A DNA stretch of 64,000 nt from Conyzicola nivalis (GCF_014639655.1 NZ_BMGB01000001.1:1504882-1568881); one strand, 5' to 3'. Positions 43,307 to 52,573 are shown, counted from the stretch's first letter. Numbers and translations: made by a program. The notes: a model not told the origin generated them from the letters alone.

Positions 43307-43951
43307 CTACGGCGTGACGGCGTCGGCGAGGAGGCGGCCGATGACCTTGCCTCGTTCCCCGACACGGGCGGCCCGCTCGGTGAGCACGGTCAGGCGCGCC
43401 ACGGTGGAGTCCTTCTCCGAGCGGTCGCGTACGAGGTAGACGTTGCGCCAGACCTTCCCGGCGAAGAGCACGACGGCCACGAGCTGCGCCCGCTCGTCGG
43501 CGGGCTCGCCGAGCCAGGCGGCGTCGAGTTGCTCGCGACGTTCCCGCAACACCTCGGCTCCGAGCGGGGTGAGGGGGGCGAGAGGTTTGCGTTCCTCGAC
43601 GACGAGGCCGAGCGCGACGAGGCCCGCAACGAGGAGCGTCGACGAACCGAGGTTCGACAGGCCCCACGTGATGCTGCGGTCTTTCGACTGCCGCCAGAGC
43701 AGTGCCCGAGCCTCGTCGAGAGCCGCGTCATCCGACACCTGTTCCGTCGCGACGATCGCCTCGCGCATGGTGCGCGTGCGCTCCACCGCGACCCGACCGC
43801 CCTCGATGAGGTCGACCAGTTTCGCGGCGGAGAGCACCTGCGCCTCGGAACCGTTCACCTTGCCGTTGCGCAGCAGCTCCCCCGTGACGGGGTCGTAGTG
43901 CAGGACGAGGTAGAGCTCCTCGGCGACGGAGAGCGTTCGGCTAGTGGGCAT
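43307..43951 (-). CDS. GPP34-like domain protein
   Basis: Soluble protein of 214 aa. LSVAEELYLVLHYDPVTGELL followed by KLVDLIEGGRV fits the GPP34 (Golgi phosphoprotein 3) domain, which binds phosphoinositides in eukaryotes and is of unknown role in actinobacteria. One moderately hydrophobic helix (SSTLLVAGLVALGLVV) may be the membrane-inserting hairpin of this family. It overlaps the terC end by 11 bases, so it belongs to the manganese-controlled operon. The call is moderate because it rests on pattern only. Confidence 0.62.
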   Translation of the reverse strand: MPTSRTLSVAEELYLVLHYDPVTGELLRNGKVNGSEAQVLSAAKLVDLIEGGRVAVERTRTMREAIVATEQVSDDAALDEARALLWRQSKDRSITWGLSNLGSSTLLVAGLVALGLVVEERKPLAPLTPLGAEVLRERREQLDAAWLGEPADERAQLVAVVLFAGKVWRNVYLVRDRSEKDSTVARLTVLTERAARVGERGKVIGRLLADAVTP

Positions 43952-44984
43952 CGGGGCGATCGTCGGACTCGACGGGGGCGTCGACCTTGTCCGCGACCGC
44001 GGGGTTCTTGCGCTCGTCCGAACGGATCTTCAGCAGGCTCGCGATCGTGGCGACGGCCATCGATGCCACGATGACGATGAGGGACGTGAAGGTGTCGATC
44101 TCGGGTGCCCACTCGACGTGCTCGCCGCCGTTGATGAACGGCAGTTCGTTCTCGTGCAGGGCGTGGAAGAACAGCTTCACACCGATGAAGGCGAGAATGA
44201 ACGCGATGCCGTACTTGAGGTAGACGAGACGGTCGACCAGGTCGCCCAGCAGGAAGTACAGCTGGCGCAGACCCATGAGGGCGAAGATGTTGGCCGCGAA
44301 GACGATGAACGGGCTCTGCGTGATTCCGAAGATCGCGGGAATCGAGTCGAGCGCGAACACGATGTCGGTGGTGCCGAGGGCGATGATCACGATGAGGATC
44401 GGCGTGAAGACCTTCTTGCCGTCGATCACGGTGCGGATCTTGGCGCCGTCGAAGTCGTCGGTGATGTCGATGCGCTTGCGCAGGAAGCCGATGATCTTGT
44501 TCTCGGCGTCTTCTTCTTCGTCGTGGTTCGTGAAGGCCTGGTTGAAGGCGGTGTAGACGAGGAAGAGGCCGAACAGGTAGAACACGGCGCTGAACTGCTC
44601 GATGACGACGGCGCCGAGCATGATGAAGATTCCGCGGAAGATGAGGGCGAGGATGATGCCGATCATCAGCACCTCTTGCTGGTACTTCCTCGGCACCGAG
44701 AACCGCGCCATGATGATGACGAACACGAACAGGTTGTCGATGGACAGGCTGTATTCGGTGAGCCAGCCAGCCACGAACTGCCCCGCGTGCTCCGCGCCGC
44801 CGACGAAGAACATGATCACCGCGAAGATGAGCGCGAGCACCACGTAGAAGGTCACCCAGAGGGCCGACTCCTTGGTGCTCGGGATGTGCGGGCGCCGGTA
44901 GGCGAGCACGAGGTCGGCGATAACGATCGCGATGAGTACCGCGTACGAGGTGATCTCGAAGGCGAGAGGCAGTTCGACGTCCAT
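43941..44984 (-). CDS. TerC-family membrane protein
   Basis: Integral membrane protein of 347 aa with about nine helices. WLTEYSLSIDNLFVFVIIMARFSVP and IIALGTTDIVFALDSIPAIFGITQSPFIVFAANIFALMGLRQLYFLLGDL carry the conserved acidic residues of the TerC family. TerC proteins export Mn2+ or supply metal to exported enzymes. The upstream manganese riboswitch supports a manganese function rather than tellurite resistance. It is followed, with overlap, by the GPP34-like gene. Confidence 0.92.
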   Translation of the reverse strand: MDVELPLAFEITSYAVLIAIVIADLVLAYRRPHIPSTKESALWVTFYVVLALIFAVIMFFVGGAEHAGQFVAGWLTEYSLSIDNLFVFVIIMARFSVPRKYQQEVLMIGIILALIFRGIFIMLGAVVIEQFSAVFYLFGLFLVYTAFNQAFTNHDEEEDAENKIIGFLRKRIDITDDFDGAKIRTVIDGKKVFTPILIVIIALGTTDIVFALDSIPAIFGITQSPFIVFAANIFALMGLRQLYFLLGDLVDRLVYLKYGIAFILAFIGVKLFFHALHENELPFINGGEHVEWAPEIDTFTSLIVIVASMAVATIASLLKIRSDERKNPAVADKVDAPVESDDRPDAH

Positions 44985-45027
44985 GCAGGAGTCCGTTTCA
45001 AAAAAGAGTGTGGGCAGGGGGAAACCC

Positions 45028-45135
45028 GAAAGTCTCTCCCGCAGTATCGACAGAACGATAGTGCCACCGAGACCGGAGCCGCGGCGGTGGGGCTCGTGTT
45101 GACGATCTCGGCGAAATGGGATACTCCCCTTCGCA
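45028..45135 (-). promoter_or_regulatory. yybP-ykoY manganese riboswitch upstream of terC
   Basis: Read on the minus strand the leader starts GCGAAGGGGAGTATCCC, continues with ATCGTCAACACGAG and ends GGGAGAGACTTTCG. The GGGGAGTA loop, the GTCA segment and the GGGAGAGAC loop are the conserved parts of this class, and CGAAG can pair with CTTTCG to close P1. Downstream TTTCCCC could pair with the GGGGA of the aptamer as an alternative fold, and a run of six T follows. Mn2+ should raise terC expression. Confidence 0.8.
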
Positions 45136-45216
45136 GGTGCCTACGATACAGGACTCTCGGCGACGCCCCCATACAATCGACCGGCGCCGCTCTCGACGCG
45201 GAAGCCGCCGAGGGTC

Positions 45217-45222
45217 TAGCCT
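45217..45222 (+). promoter_or_regulatory. -10 box TAGCCT for the gene at 45230
   Basis: TAGCCT ends seven bases before the GTG start and supports that start over longer in-frame options. Confidence 0.55.
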
Positions 45223-45229
45223 GCGAGAA

Positions 45230-45772
45230 GTGGATACCGACGTTGCGAGAGCCGTAGAAGAGGGCCTGCTCATCGGGCGTTCCACGGTGACGCTCGCGAC
45301 GAAGAACCACCTCATCGTCGGCGCCCTCCGCGAGGGCCGGTCGCTGCACGACCTCGACCTCGACGGCTTCGTCGCCGACCAGCTGCGGCAGATGTCGGTC
45401 GAGCAGAACGGGTACGCCGCCCGCACCGCTCGCAGCGCGCGCACGGCCAGAACCGCGGTGGGCGCGCTGCGTCACCAGCACGACTACCGGCCGGCGGACG
45501 TGCGGGTGCTCGAGGAGCGCGCCCTCATCTACTCCGAGCTCGCTCGCGCCTTCGCCGACCTCGCCGCCGATGCCGCGGTCGCCGCGGAATTGGCCGAGGC
45601 CGCCCGAGTCGATGCCTGGTCTGAGCTCAGCTCGGTGATCGGCAAACGCCTCGACCTGATCGCCAGGGCCGCGGACGATCCGTCATATGAGGGCTCGCGC
45701 CGCGAGAGTATGGCCGCTGTGCGCGAGGTGGACCTGCCCACCCTCGAACCGGACTACCGGCGCTGGAGCTAG
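45230..45772 (+). CDS. Conserved hypothetical protein, alpha-helical
   Basis: About 180 aa, no family recognised. The sequence is mostly alpha-helical and Ala/Arg-rich with heptad-like stretches (ARTARSARTARTAVGAL; ELARAFADLAADAAVAAELAEAARVDAWSEL), no signal peptide and no membrane helix. The GTG start (VDTDVARAVEEG) was chosen because a promoter box lies seven bases upstream and codon use before it is irregular. Divergent from the terC riboswitch. Function not assigned. Confidence 0.75.
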   Translation: MDTDVARAVEEGLLIGRSTVTLATKNHLIVGALREGRSLHDLDLDGFVADQLRQMSVEQNGYAARTARSARTARTAVGALRHQHDYRPADVRVLEERALIYSELARAFADLAADAAVAAELAEAARVDAWSELSSVIGKRLDLIARAADDPSYEGSRRESMAAVREVDLPTLEPDYRRWS

Positions 45773-45844
45773 AAGACCAGTAACCCACATGCCCGACCGT
45801 GGCAAGGCGTTGCCGCAATTGTTCACCCCGCAAAGGATGGAACG

Positions 45845-46186
45845 ATGAAACAGGTCACGTACGCAGGAACTTCGTTCATTACCGGCACCGCCATCGCTGA
45901 CTCCCTGCTTTCACTCGTCGCGGCTTTGGGAGCCAGCAGCGACTCGGCCTCCGTTCATGTGCCGGCCCTCGACACCGACGACGAGGTCGGTTCGGTCGAC
46001 CTGGTGATCGGTCCGGCCAGCGAGGTCGTCGCCGTCGCATTCAAGACCGACGTTCCCGAACTCATCGACGAGGCGGCCGTCGATTCGCTCGACCAGCAGA
46101 CACGCGCGCTGTCCCGCCCGCAGGCCGTCGCATCGAGCCACGACATGGACCGCATCTGGTCGCTGCCCGACCTCGACGTTTCGTAG
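45845..46186 (+). CDS. Small acidic hypothetical protein
   Basis: Protein of 113 aa with an AAGGA ribosome binding site before the ATG. It is acidic, begins MKQVTYAGTSFITGTAIADSLL and reads like a short alpha/beta domain (VHVPALDTDDEVGSVDLVIGPASEVVAV). No signal peptide or metal motif. It follows the helical hypothetical gene after 72 bases on the same strand. Not recognised; codon use looks genuine. Confidence 0.75.
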   Translation: MKQVTYAGTSFITGTAIADSLLSLVAALGASSDSASVHVPALDTDDEVGSVDLVIGPASEVVAVAFKTDVPELIDEAAVDSLDQQTRALSRPQAVASSHDMDRIWSLPDLDVS

Positions 46187-46204
46187 GGCGCTACACCACC
46201 GCGC

Positions 46205-47317
46205 CTACCGGGCCTCGGCGACGGGGACCGTTCTCGCCCGTTCGTCCGCGATCGACGCCCCGGCGAAGAGACCCGACAATCCCGCCCGGCTGCGGGTGAG
46301 GGGCACCGCGACGAAGGCGGCGAGCAGAAGCACGCCGGCAAGAAAACCGACCGTGGGGGCGAACGGGAGCGAAAGCCGCGAGACGAATACGAGCAGCCCG
46401 TAGAGTCCCCCCACACTCGCGGCACGGAAGAGCCGCCGTGCGAGCGAGGCCTTCTGGGGCCAGAGCGGGCGGAGCCACACCGCCGTCTGTCCCAACGACG
46501 CACCGGTGCGCCGGATCGCGGGCAGGACGAAGACGAGGAGCGCGGGTAGAAGTGAACCCAGCGCCGCTTCGAAGCCATCGGGTGCCTCTGGGACGCGGCC
46601 GTTGACCGCGAGGAGCACCAGCCGATAGACGACGGCGAAGGCTGCGCCGATGGCCGTGAACAGCGCCAGGTCGATCGCCATGCCCAGCCAGCGGCGCCAG
46701 ACGGTTACCGGACGGGGAGTGCCGCGCGCCGCGCGCAAGGCGCGTTCCTTCGGCATCCAAGCGAGGGCGACCGGGCCGACGAGGCCACCGAGGAGGGCGC
46801 CCAGCGTATTGGCGATGAGATCGTCGACGTCGGCGAGGCGGTAGGAGCACGAGTAGATGCCCCAGATTCCGGTGTACTGGGTGAGCTCGATGAGCGCGGA
46901 GGCCACCAACCCGGCGCCCACGGTCGTGAGGAGTCCGCGCGACAGGAAGCCCCGCACGATGACCCCCAGCGGCACGAACAGGAGCACGTTGAAAACCACC
47001 TGCAGCGTGGCCGGGCTGGTGAGGGTGCCCAGCACCCCGTCTCCCGCGGTCTCCCTGGCGATGTCGGATAGGGAATGGAACGGGACCAGTTCGACGCTGG
47101 GCGCGCAGACCTTCTCCGTCGACGACGGCAAAGGAAGAAGGGTGTAGGCGATCAGAGTCGTCAGGTAGACGCTCACTGCACCGGCACCGAGGAGTCGGAG
47201 ACCCGTGAAGCGCCCGTACCTCCGATATTGGACGGCGATGATGGGGAAAAACGCCGACGCGAAGAGCACCGTGCCGAAAAGGATTCCGATTTCGGCCGAC
47301 CACACCCAGATGCCCAT
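46205..47317 (-). CDS. VanZ-like and RDD-like membrane protein
   Basis: Membrane protein of 370 aa. The N-terminal half (about 30-195) is VanZ-like, with LVPFHSLSD, FNVLLFVPLGVIVRGF, ALIELTQYTG and ADVDDLIANTLGALLGG. The C-terminal half (about 205-350) looks like an RDD-type segment starting WRRWLGMAIDLALF. VanZ proteins give low-level glycopeptide resistance in some hosts; here the role is unknown. Convergent with the small acidic gene (18-base gap). Confidence 0.82.
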   Translation of the reverse strand: MGIWVWSAEIGILFGTVLFASAFFPIIAVQYRRYGRFTGLRLLGAGAVSVYLTTLIAYTLLPLPSSTEKVCAPSVELVPFHSLSDIARETAGDGVLGTLTSPATLQVVFNVLLFVPLGVIVRGFLSRGLLTTVGAGLVASALIELTQYTGIWGIYSCSYRLADVDDLIANTLGALLGGLVGPVALAWMPKERALRAARGTPRPVTVWRRWLGMAIDLALFTAIGAAFAVVYRLVLLAVNGRVPEAPDGFEAALGSLLPALLVFVLPAIRRTGASLGQTAVWLRPLWPQKASLARRLFRAASVGGLYGLLVFVSRLSLPFAPTVGFLAGVLLLAAFVAVPLTRSRAGLSGLFAGASIADERARTVPVAEAR

Positions 47318-47333
47318 AGTCCGACATTAGAGG

Positions 47334-47361
47334 AAACCGCACTTTGTCCGTAGAGCGGTTT
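47334..47361. terminator. Hairpin between the amine oxidase gene and the VanZ gene
   Basis: AAACCGC (47334-47340) and GCGGTTT (47355-47361) form a 7-bp stem with a 14-base loop just downstream of the amine oxidase stop. Plausible weak terminator. Confidence 0.5.
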
Positions 47362-47385
47362 GCGGCCCTGATGGCGGCATCGTGC

Positions 47386-48753
47386 TTACAGGCCGGCGCC
47401 CCGTAGGTCCCGCGCAAGTTCGGCCGCCACCTCGTGGCCGATACGGATGGCGCCGTCCACATGCTGGTACCCCTCGCCGGCGATGTCGCTGCTGGCGAAC
47501 CTGATCGGCCCGACGGGACTGCGAAGGTGGGCTCCCCACCGGACGAGGCCGCCGAGGTCGAAGCTCGCGGCATAGGCGCCGCCGGTCCATTCCTCCGATA
47601 CCCAGTCGCTCTCGAAGTACACCGTCGGCGAGAGCGCCTCGTCGCCGAAATAGGCGGCGAGCGATTCGAGGATGGTGCGTTCCCGTTCCGCCGCGGTGAG
47701 GGCGAGCATCCGGTCGGCGGTCTCCCCCGCGACGAACGCCACGAGCGTGCCAGTCCCCTCGCCGTGGCCGGAATTGTCGTAGGCCTCGTGAGCCACCTGG
47801 AACGGGCTGAACGCGGTACCCGACAGTCCGGCGTCACGCCAGAACGGGGTCGGATACACGGCGTGCACCTTGATGACCAGGCCGAGCGAGAGGTGCTGGT
47901 GCATCTGCTGGCGCACCGGCGGGAGCGCCGGGCTGAACCCGATGCGCCCGTAGAGGTTCGGCGGCACGGCCACCACCGCGCGGCGTGCGCGCACCACGAG
48001 GTCGTCGGTCGTGACGACCACGCCGTCGTCGGCGTACTCGACGCTGCGGGCCGGCTGCGAGAGGTGCAGCCCGTCGCCGAGCCGCTCGGCCAGCAGCACC
48101 GGGACCCGTTGCAGCCCGCCGACCACACGACGGTCGAGAATGAAGTCGGCGTCGACGAGGTGTCCGAATCCGCCGGCGCTCGAGGCCATCAACAGCGCCT
48201 GCAACACCGAGAACGAGTGGGCGGGCTTCGTGAGCATCGCCTCCGCGACGAACAGCGCGACGTTGGCGCGCGCCTCGGCATCCGCCGAGTTGCGCTCGAG
48301 CCACGCCTCGAACGATTCGGCGTCGAGCTCGGTGGCGCGGGGGTGATTCCACGGCTCGGACGGGTCCACCTCGGCCGTCAGGGCGGAGAGCAGGGCGATC
48401 AGCCGCTCGATCTCGTTCTGCGTCTCCTCCGAGGTCGGAAAGAGGTCGCCGGTGAAGCGGGTGGCCGAGCCCGTGTCATCCACATAGACGCTCTCACCGT
48501 CTCGGAAACGCGCGAAAGTCTCGAGCCCGAGTTCGTCGAGCATCGCGATGAGCGCCTGCTGGTCGGGCGACACCCACTGACCGCCGAGTTCGAGAACGGC
48601 CCCGTCGACCGTCTCGGTGCGCAGGCGCCCGCCGACGCGGTCGCGCGCTTCGACGACGATGGCCGACAACCCGGCCTTCTGCAGGTCGGTCGCGATGGTC
48701 AGGCCGGTCGCCCCGGCCCCGATGATGACGACATCGCACTGCAGTTCTGTCAC
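47386..48753 (-). CDS. FAD-dependent monoamine/putrescine oxidase-like protein
   Basis: Flavin amine oxidase of 455 aa. The FAD-binding fold starts VVIIGAGATGLTIATDLQKAG with the following EARDRVGGRLRTE; LELGGQWVSPDQ and the C-terminal SSDIAGEGYQHVDGAIRIGHEVA are family signatures. Such enzymes oxidise primary amines (putrescine, tyramine) to aldehydes with release of H2O2 and NH3. GTG start with AAGGA upstream. No aldehyde dehydrogenase is adjacent, so the substrate is not set by context. Confidence 0.88.
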   Translation of the reverse strand: MTELQCDVVIIGAGATGLTIATDLQKAGLSAIVVEARDRVGGRLRTETVDGAVLELGGQWVSPDQQALIAMLDELGLETFARFRDGESVYVDDTGSATRFTGDLFPTSEETQNEIERLIALLSALTAEVDPSEPWNHPRATELDAESFEAWLERNSADAEARANVALFVAEAMLTKPAHSFSVLQALLMASSAGGFGHLVDADFILDRRVVGGLQRVPVLLAERLGDGLHLSQPARSVEYADDGVVVTTDDLVVRARRAVVAVPPNLYGRIGFSPALPPVRQQMHQHLSLGLVIKVHAVYPTPFWRDAGLSGTAFSPFQVAHEAYDNSGHGEGTGTLVAFVAGETADRMLALTAAERERTILESLAAYFGDEALSPTVYFESDWVSEEWTGGAYAASFDLGGLVRWGAHLRSPVGPIRFASSDIAGEGYQHVDGAIRIGHEVAAELARDLRGAGL

Positions 48754-48776
48754 TGGATGATCCTTCGAGACGGGCC

Positions 48777-49778
48777 TTACCGGCGCGGCGATTGCTCCCG
48801 ATCGTAGCCCGCCTCCGCGGCCACCGGCAGCCGGTGTGCGTGCTCGCGGGCGTAGCGGCGGGCGCGACGGATCTGGGCGACCATGATCGGACCGAGGATG
48901 ACGGCGGCCGCCGCGAGCACGACAAGGATGGCGATGGACATCCCGGACACCGATCCGTCGATCAGAGATCCCAGCTGCAAGACTGCGGTGCTCGAGAACA
49001 GCAAACCGAGGAAGGCGAGTTGGAAGCCCTGAACGGTTTTCCAGACCTCGGCGTACTTTGCCGCGGCCACCGTTTCTTCGTCGTCGAGGTCGACAGCTTT
49101 GCCGCGGACCACCACTCTCATGATCGTCGACGCGAGCTTCACGTCACGGCCGGTGATCGCGCCGAGTCGGCGCGCTAGCGAAGCCGATACGAATGCGCCC
49201 GCCACCGCTCCCGCGGTGAACGCCAGCTGAAGCGCGACGAATATCTGTTGCACCGGCTCGTCGGGCAGCGCGAAGGCGAGCCCCACCGAGAGCACCACGA
49301 GCGTGCCGAAGAACCAGAACGCGATGAGGCGCACCCCGCGCACGGTCTCCGCGCGTGTGACGGGCGCCCAGACCACCGGCACCTCCGGTTTGCGGTACTT
49401 GGCTGCGATTCTCGGGCTCGCGAGTACGACCAGGCCGGTGACCGCCCCTCCCACACCGATGAAGAGGAGCGGCAACCACACGGCGACGCCCTCCAGCATC
49501 GCGTAGGCCACGATGGCGACCGATGCGAGCCCCTCGAGGACCAGCACCACCCGTAGATAGTGGCGGAAATAGCGGCGCGCGTCGCCCGACCGCACATCCC
49601 AGTAGAACGCCACCGCCGCCAGACACACGGGCCCGCACACGAAGATCGTGAGCGCCGCGATGGCAAGCCAATACGCAGCGCCGGGCTCCCCCGTCGACTG
49701 CATCGTGATGATGAGCGCCCCACCGACGGTGAGCCCGGCCGTGATGACGACCAGCGATACGAACCAGAGTGTTTTCAC
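48777..49778 (-). CDS. Multi-pass membrane protein of unknown function
   Basis: Protein of 333 aa with about eight hydrophobic segments, for example LWFVSLVVITAGLTVGGALI, WLPLLFIGVGGAVTGLVVLA and IAILVVLAAAAVILGPIMVA. No transporter or enzyme motif was recognised. A soluble loop (about 205-245, TIMRVVVRGKAVDLDDEETVAAAKYAEV) lies between the helices. It is 23 bases upstream of the amine oxidase gene on the same strand and may be co-transcribed. Confidence 0.8.
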   Translation of the reverse strand: MKTLWFVSLVVITAGLTVGGALIITMQSTGEPGAAYWLAIAALTIFVCGPVCLAAVAFYWDVRSGDARRYFRHYLRVVLVLEGLASVAIVAYAMLEGVAVWLPLLFIGVGGAVTGLVVLASPRIAAKYRKPEVPVVWAPVTRAETVRGVRLIAFWFFGTLVVLSVGLAFALPDEPVQQIFVALQLAFTAGAVAGAFVSASLARRLGAITGRDVKLASTIMRVVVRGKAVDLDDEETVAAAKYAEVWKTVQGFQLAFLGLLFSSTAVLQLGSLIDGSVSGMSIAILVVLAAAAVILGPIMVAQIRRARRYAREHAHRLPVAAEAGYDREQSPRR

Positions 49779-49839
49779 CGGTCCAGTAAAGCCGAATCGG
49801 CAATATCTGAGGGGAGCTTGACTTTGCGGACCCCGTGGA

Positions 49840-50853
49840 TCAGGAGTCGGCGGGCACCCGTACGGTGAGGCCGCCGGGCTCGAGCCAGGTCTTGAACGCC
49901 ATGGCCTTGCCGAAGCCGTCGCCGTCGAGTTCGATCTCCTCGGGCTTGGCCAGCCGCAACGCCAGGGTCGTGCCGGTGGTGTACTTCAGCGCGTCGACGT
50001 CGCCCGTCGACAGCTTGCGTCCGGCCTTGGTGCGGCTGAGCACGCCGTTCTCCCAGAAGACCTTGCCGAGGATCTGCAGCCAGCCGAAGACGCTCTTCGG
50101 GTCGAGGATGAGAACGTCGAACACACCGTCGTCGACGGCGGCATCGGGCATAAGCAGGATGTTCGCGGGCAGCGATCCGCAGTTGCCCACCATGATCGAG
50201 TGAGCGCGCACGTGACGCTCGCGACCCTGATCGAGCTTGTAGCGGAAGTTCAGGGTGTCTTTGTCTTTCGCGACGACGGCGATCGCCTTGACGTAGGCCA
50301 ACCAGCCGGCCTTCGCCTTCAGGTCGTCGTCGGTGTTCGCGATCATTTTGGCGTCGATGCCCAGACCGGCCATCACGAGGTAGCTGTGCTGGTCGACGCT
50401 GCGGTCTTCGCGCTCGATCTTGATGCGTGCGATGTCGATGGCGCGGTCTCGTCCGGTGAACGCCGACTCGATCGAGTGGTCGAGGTCGTTGAGCGTCAGC
50501 TTCAGGTTGCGGGCGAGCAGGTTGCCCGTGCCCGAGGGCAACAATGCGAGGCTGACGTCGGCTCCGCGCAGGCCCTCCGCCACGGCGCGCACGGTGCCGT
50601 CGCCGCCCGCCGCGATCACGAGGGTGGCGCCCGCGGCGATAGCCTCTGCGGTCGGCCCCTGCCCCGGGTCATCCGCGGACGTCTCGAAAAATAGCGTCTC
50701 GGGCCAGCCGGCCTCCGCTTCGTACCGCGCGACCGACTCCTTGATGGCGTCGATGTCGACCTTGATCGGGTTGAAGACCACGGCGGCCTGGCCGACGGTC
50801 GGGCGCGAGGCCTCGGTCTGATCGTCGTTCGGACGTTCGGTAGCTGCGGACAT
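49840..50853 (-). CDS. Diacylglycerol/lipid kinase (DagK/YegS family)
   Basis: Cytoplasmic lipid kinase of 337 aa that phosphorylates diacylglycerol or a related lipid. The glycine motif GGDGT is at 83-87 and PSGTGNLLARN at 106-116; the C-terminal beta sandwich follows. ATG with GAGGAG upstream. It is divergent from the cardiolipin synthase gene, so phospholipid turnover may be the common theme. Confidence 0.9.
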   Translation of the reverse strand: MSAATERPNDDQTEASRPTVGQAAVVFNPIKVDIDAIKESVARYEAEAGWPETLFFETSADDPGQGPTAEAIAAGATLVIAAGGDGTVRAVAEGLRGADVSLALLPSGTGNLLARNLKLTLNDLDHSIESAFTGRDRAIDIARIKIEREDRSVDQHSYLVMAGLGIDAKMIANTDDDLKAKAGWLAYVKAIAVVAKDKDTLNFRYKLDQGRERHVRAHSIMVGNCGSLPANILLMPDAAVDDGVFDVLILDPKSVFGWLQILGKVFWENGVLSRTKAGRKLSTGDVDALKYTTGTTLALRLAKPEEIELDGDGFGKAMAFKTWLEPGGLTVRVPADS

Positions 50854-51021
50854 GGTTGTTCTCCTCGGCGGGGTGGACTCCGTGTATTGAGCCTATTGAG
50901 TGGCGGCTCGGAAGTATCGACGGCTTCGGCGACCGGTAGGTCGAACGTAACGGAACGCCGCGGTATGCCGCGCATTTGGGCGTCGGCTTGCTTTCTTGTC
51001 GCAGGGATGCCTACCACGGAA

Positions 51022-51049
51022 CGACGGGCGGCAGCCGAGCCGCCCGTCG
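51022..51049. promoter_or_regulatory. Strong hairpin in the divergent region before cardiolipin synthase
   Basis: Perfect 11-bp stem CGACGGGCGGC / GCCGCCCGTCG with loop AGCCGA inside the 249-bp divergent gap. A TAGGAT box (51054-51059) lies just after it, so the hairpin overlaps the expected -35 area of the synthase promoter. Nothing else was seen in this gap. Confidence 0.6.
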
Positions 51050-51102
51050 GCCGTAGGATTTGAGCGGGGGCCTGTCGACGCGACGCGCCAGAACGGACGA
51101 CA

Positions 51103-52566
51103 GTGGACTGGCGCAAACTGCTCAAGGCGGCACCGACCGTGCTGGCGGTCATCAACATCATCATCAGGATCGCCGCGGTCGTGCGTATCCCTCGTGACCG
51201 CCGGCCCACCTCGGCGATGGCGTGGCTCGTCACCGTCTTCGCCCTGCCCATCCCGGGCGCGCTCCTGTTCCTGCTGTTCGGAAGCAGCAAGCTGCCGCAG
51301 GACCGCCGCGACAAGCAGAGCGAGATCAACAGCTTCATCGTCGAAACAACCTCGGGGCTCGACCTCGTCCGCCAGGACGCGACGTGGCCCAAGTGGCTCG
51401 AATCGATCGTCGAGCTGAATACGACGCTGGGTTCCATGCCGCTGGTCGGGGGCAACACGGCCGAGCTGCTGCCGGACTACGCGCCGTCGATCGCCGCGAT
51501 GACCCGGGCGGTCGAGAAGGCCGAGCGCTACGTCCACGTCGAGTTCTACATCCTCACCCGCGACGACACGACGGCGGGGTTCTTCGCCGCCCTCGCCGAC
51601 GCGCGCGCCCGCGGCGTCATCGTGCGGGTGCTCTACGACCACATCGCGACCCTGCGTCACCCCTATTTCGCCGAGACCAAGGCCTTTCTGCGCGACGCCG
51701 ATATCCCGTTCCGCGAGATGCTGCCGTTCAAGCCGTTCCGCAGCTCGTGGCGCCGGCCCGACCTGCGCAACCACCGCAAGGTTCTCGTCGTCGACGGCAT
51801 CGTCGGGTTCATGGGCTCGCAGAACATGGTCGACCCCAGCTACAACAAGAAGGGCAACATCAAGCGCGGCCTGCAGTGGAAGGACCTGATGGTCCGGCTG
51901 CAGGGACCCGTCGTCGCCGGCGTCAACGCCATCTTCGTCACCGACTGGTACGCCGAGACGGGCGAGCTGCTGACCCGCGAGACCGACCCCATCCACGAGG
52001 TGCCGACCGACAACGCCATCGACTGTCAGGTGGTACCGAGCGGCCCCGGATTCGACAAAGAGAACAACCTGCGCCTGTTCAACTCGCTCGTCTACAGCGC
52101 CCAGAAGCGGCTCGTGATCGTGAGCCCCTACTTCGTGCCCGACGATTCGATGCTCTACGCGATCACGACCGCCGCCGAGCGCGGGGTCGAGGTGCAGCTC
52201 TTCGGGTGCGAGGTGGCCGACCAGGCCGTGGTCTATCACGCGCAGCGGTCCTATTACGACACCCTGCTCGACGCCGGCGTGCGCATCTTCCTGTACGAGA
52301 AGCCGGTGGTGCTGCACGCCAAGCACTTCACCGTCGACGACGATGTCGCGGTCGTCGGCTCGAGCAACATGGACATGCGCTCGTTCAGCCTGAACTTTGA
52401 GGTGTCGCTCATGGTGCGCGGACGGGATTTCGTCGAGAAGCTCCGCGCCGTGGAGGACGACTACCGCGCCCACTCGCGCGAGCTCACCATAGAAGAATGG
52501 AAGACCCGCACCGTGAAGTCCCAGGTGCTCGACAACGTGGCGCGCCTCACGGCGACGGTGCAGTAA
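51103..52566 (+). CDS. cls: Cardiolipin synthase (phospholipase D family)
   Basis: Membrane enzyme of 487 aa that joins two phosphatidylglycerols (or transfers to another headgroup). Two hydrophobic helices at the N-terminus (about 10-28 and 38-60), then two HKD motifs: His224, Lys226, Asp231 (NHRKVLVVDG) and His405, Lys407, Asp412 (LHAKHFTVDD). Start GTG 43 bases after the probable -10 box. The DUF1206 gene follows after seven bases. Confidence 0.92.
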   Translation: MDWRKLLKAAPTVLAVINIIIRIAAVVRIPRDRRPTSAMAWLVTVFALPIPGALLFLLFGSSKLPQDRRDKQSEINSFIVETTSGLDLVRQDATWPKWLESIVELNTTLGSMPLVGGNTAELLPDYAPSIAAMTRAVEKAERYVHVEFYILTRDDTTAGFFAALADARARGVIVRVLYDHIATLRHPYFAETKAFLRDADIPFREMLPFKPFRSSWRRPDLRNHRKVLVVDGIVGFMGSQNMVDPSYNKKGNIKRGLQWKDLMVRLQGPVVAGVNAIFVTDWYAETGELLTRETDPIHEVPTDNAIDCQVVPSGPGFDKENNLRLFNSLVYSAQKRLVIVSPYFVPDDSMLYAITTAAERGVEVQLFGCEVADQAVVYHAQRSYYDTLLDAGVRIFLYEKPVVLHAKHFTVDDDVAVVGSSNMDMRSFSLNFEVSLMVRGRDFVEKLRAVEDDYRAHSRELTIEEWKTRTVKSQVLDNVARLTATVQ

Positions 52567-52573
52567 GGCAGTC

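Noticed and set aside
43941-44984. TerC gene as a tellurite resistance determinant
   Set aside because: No terA, terB, terD or terE is nearby, and the leader is a manganese riboswitch.
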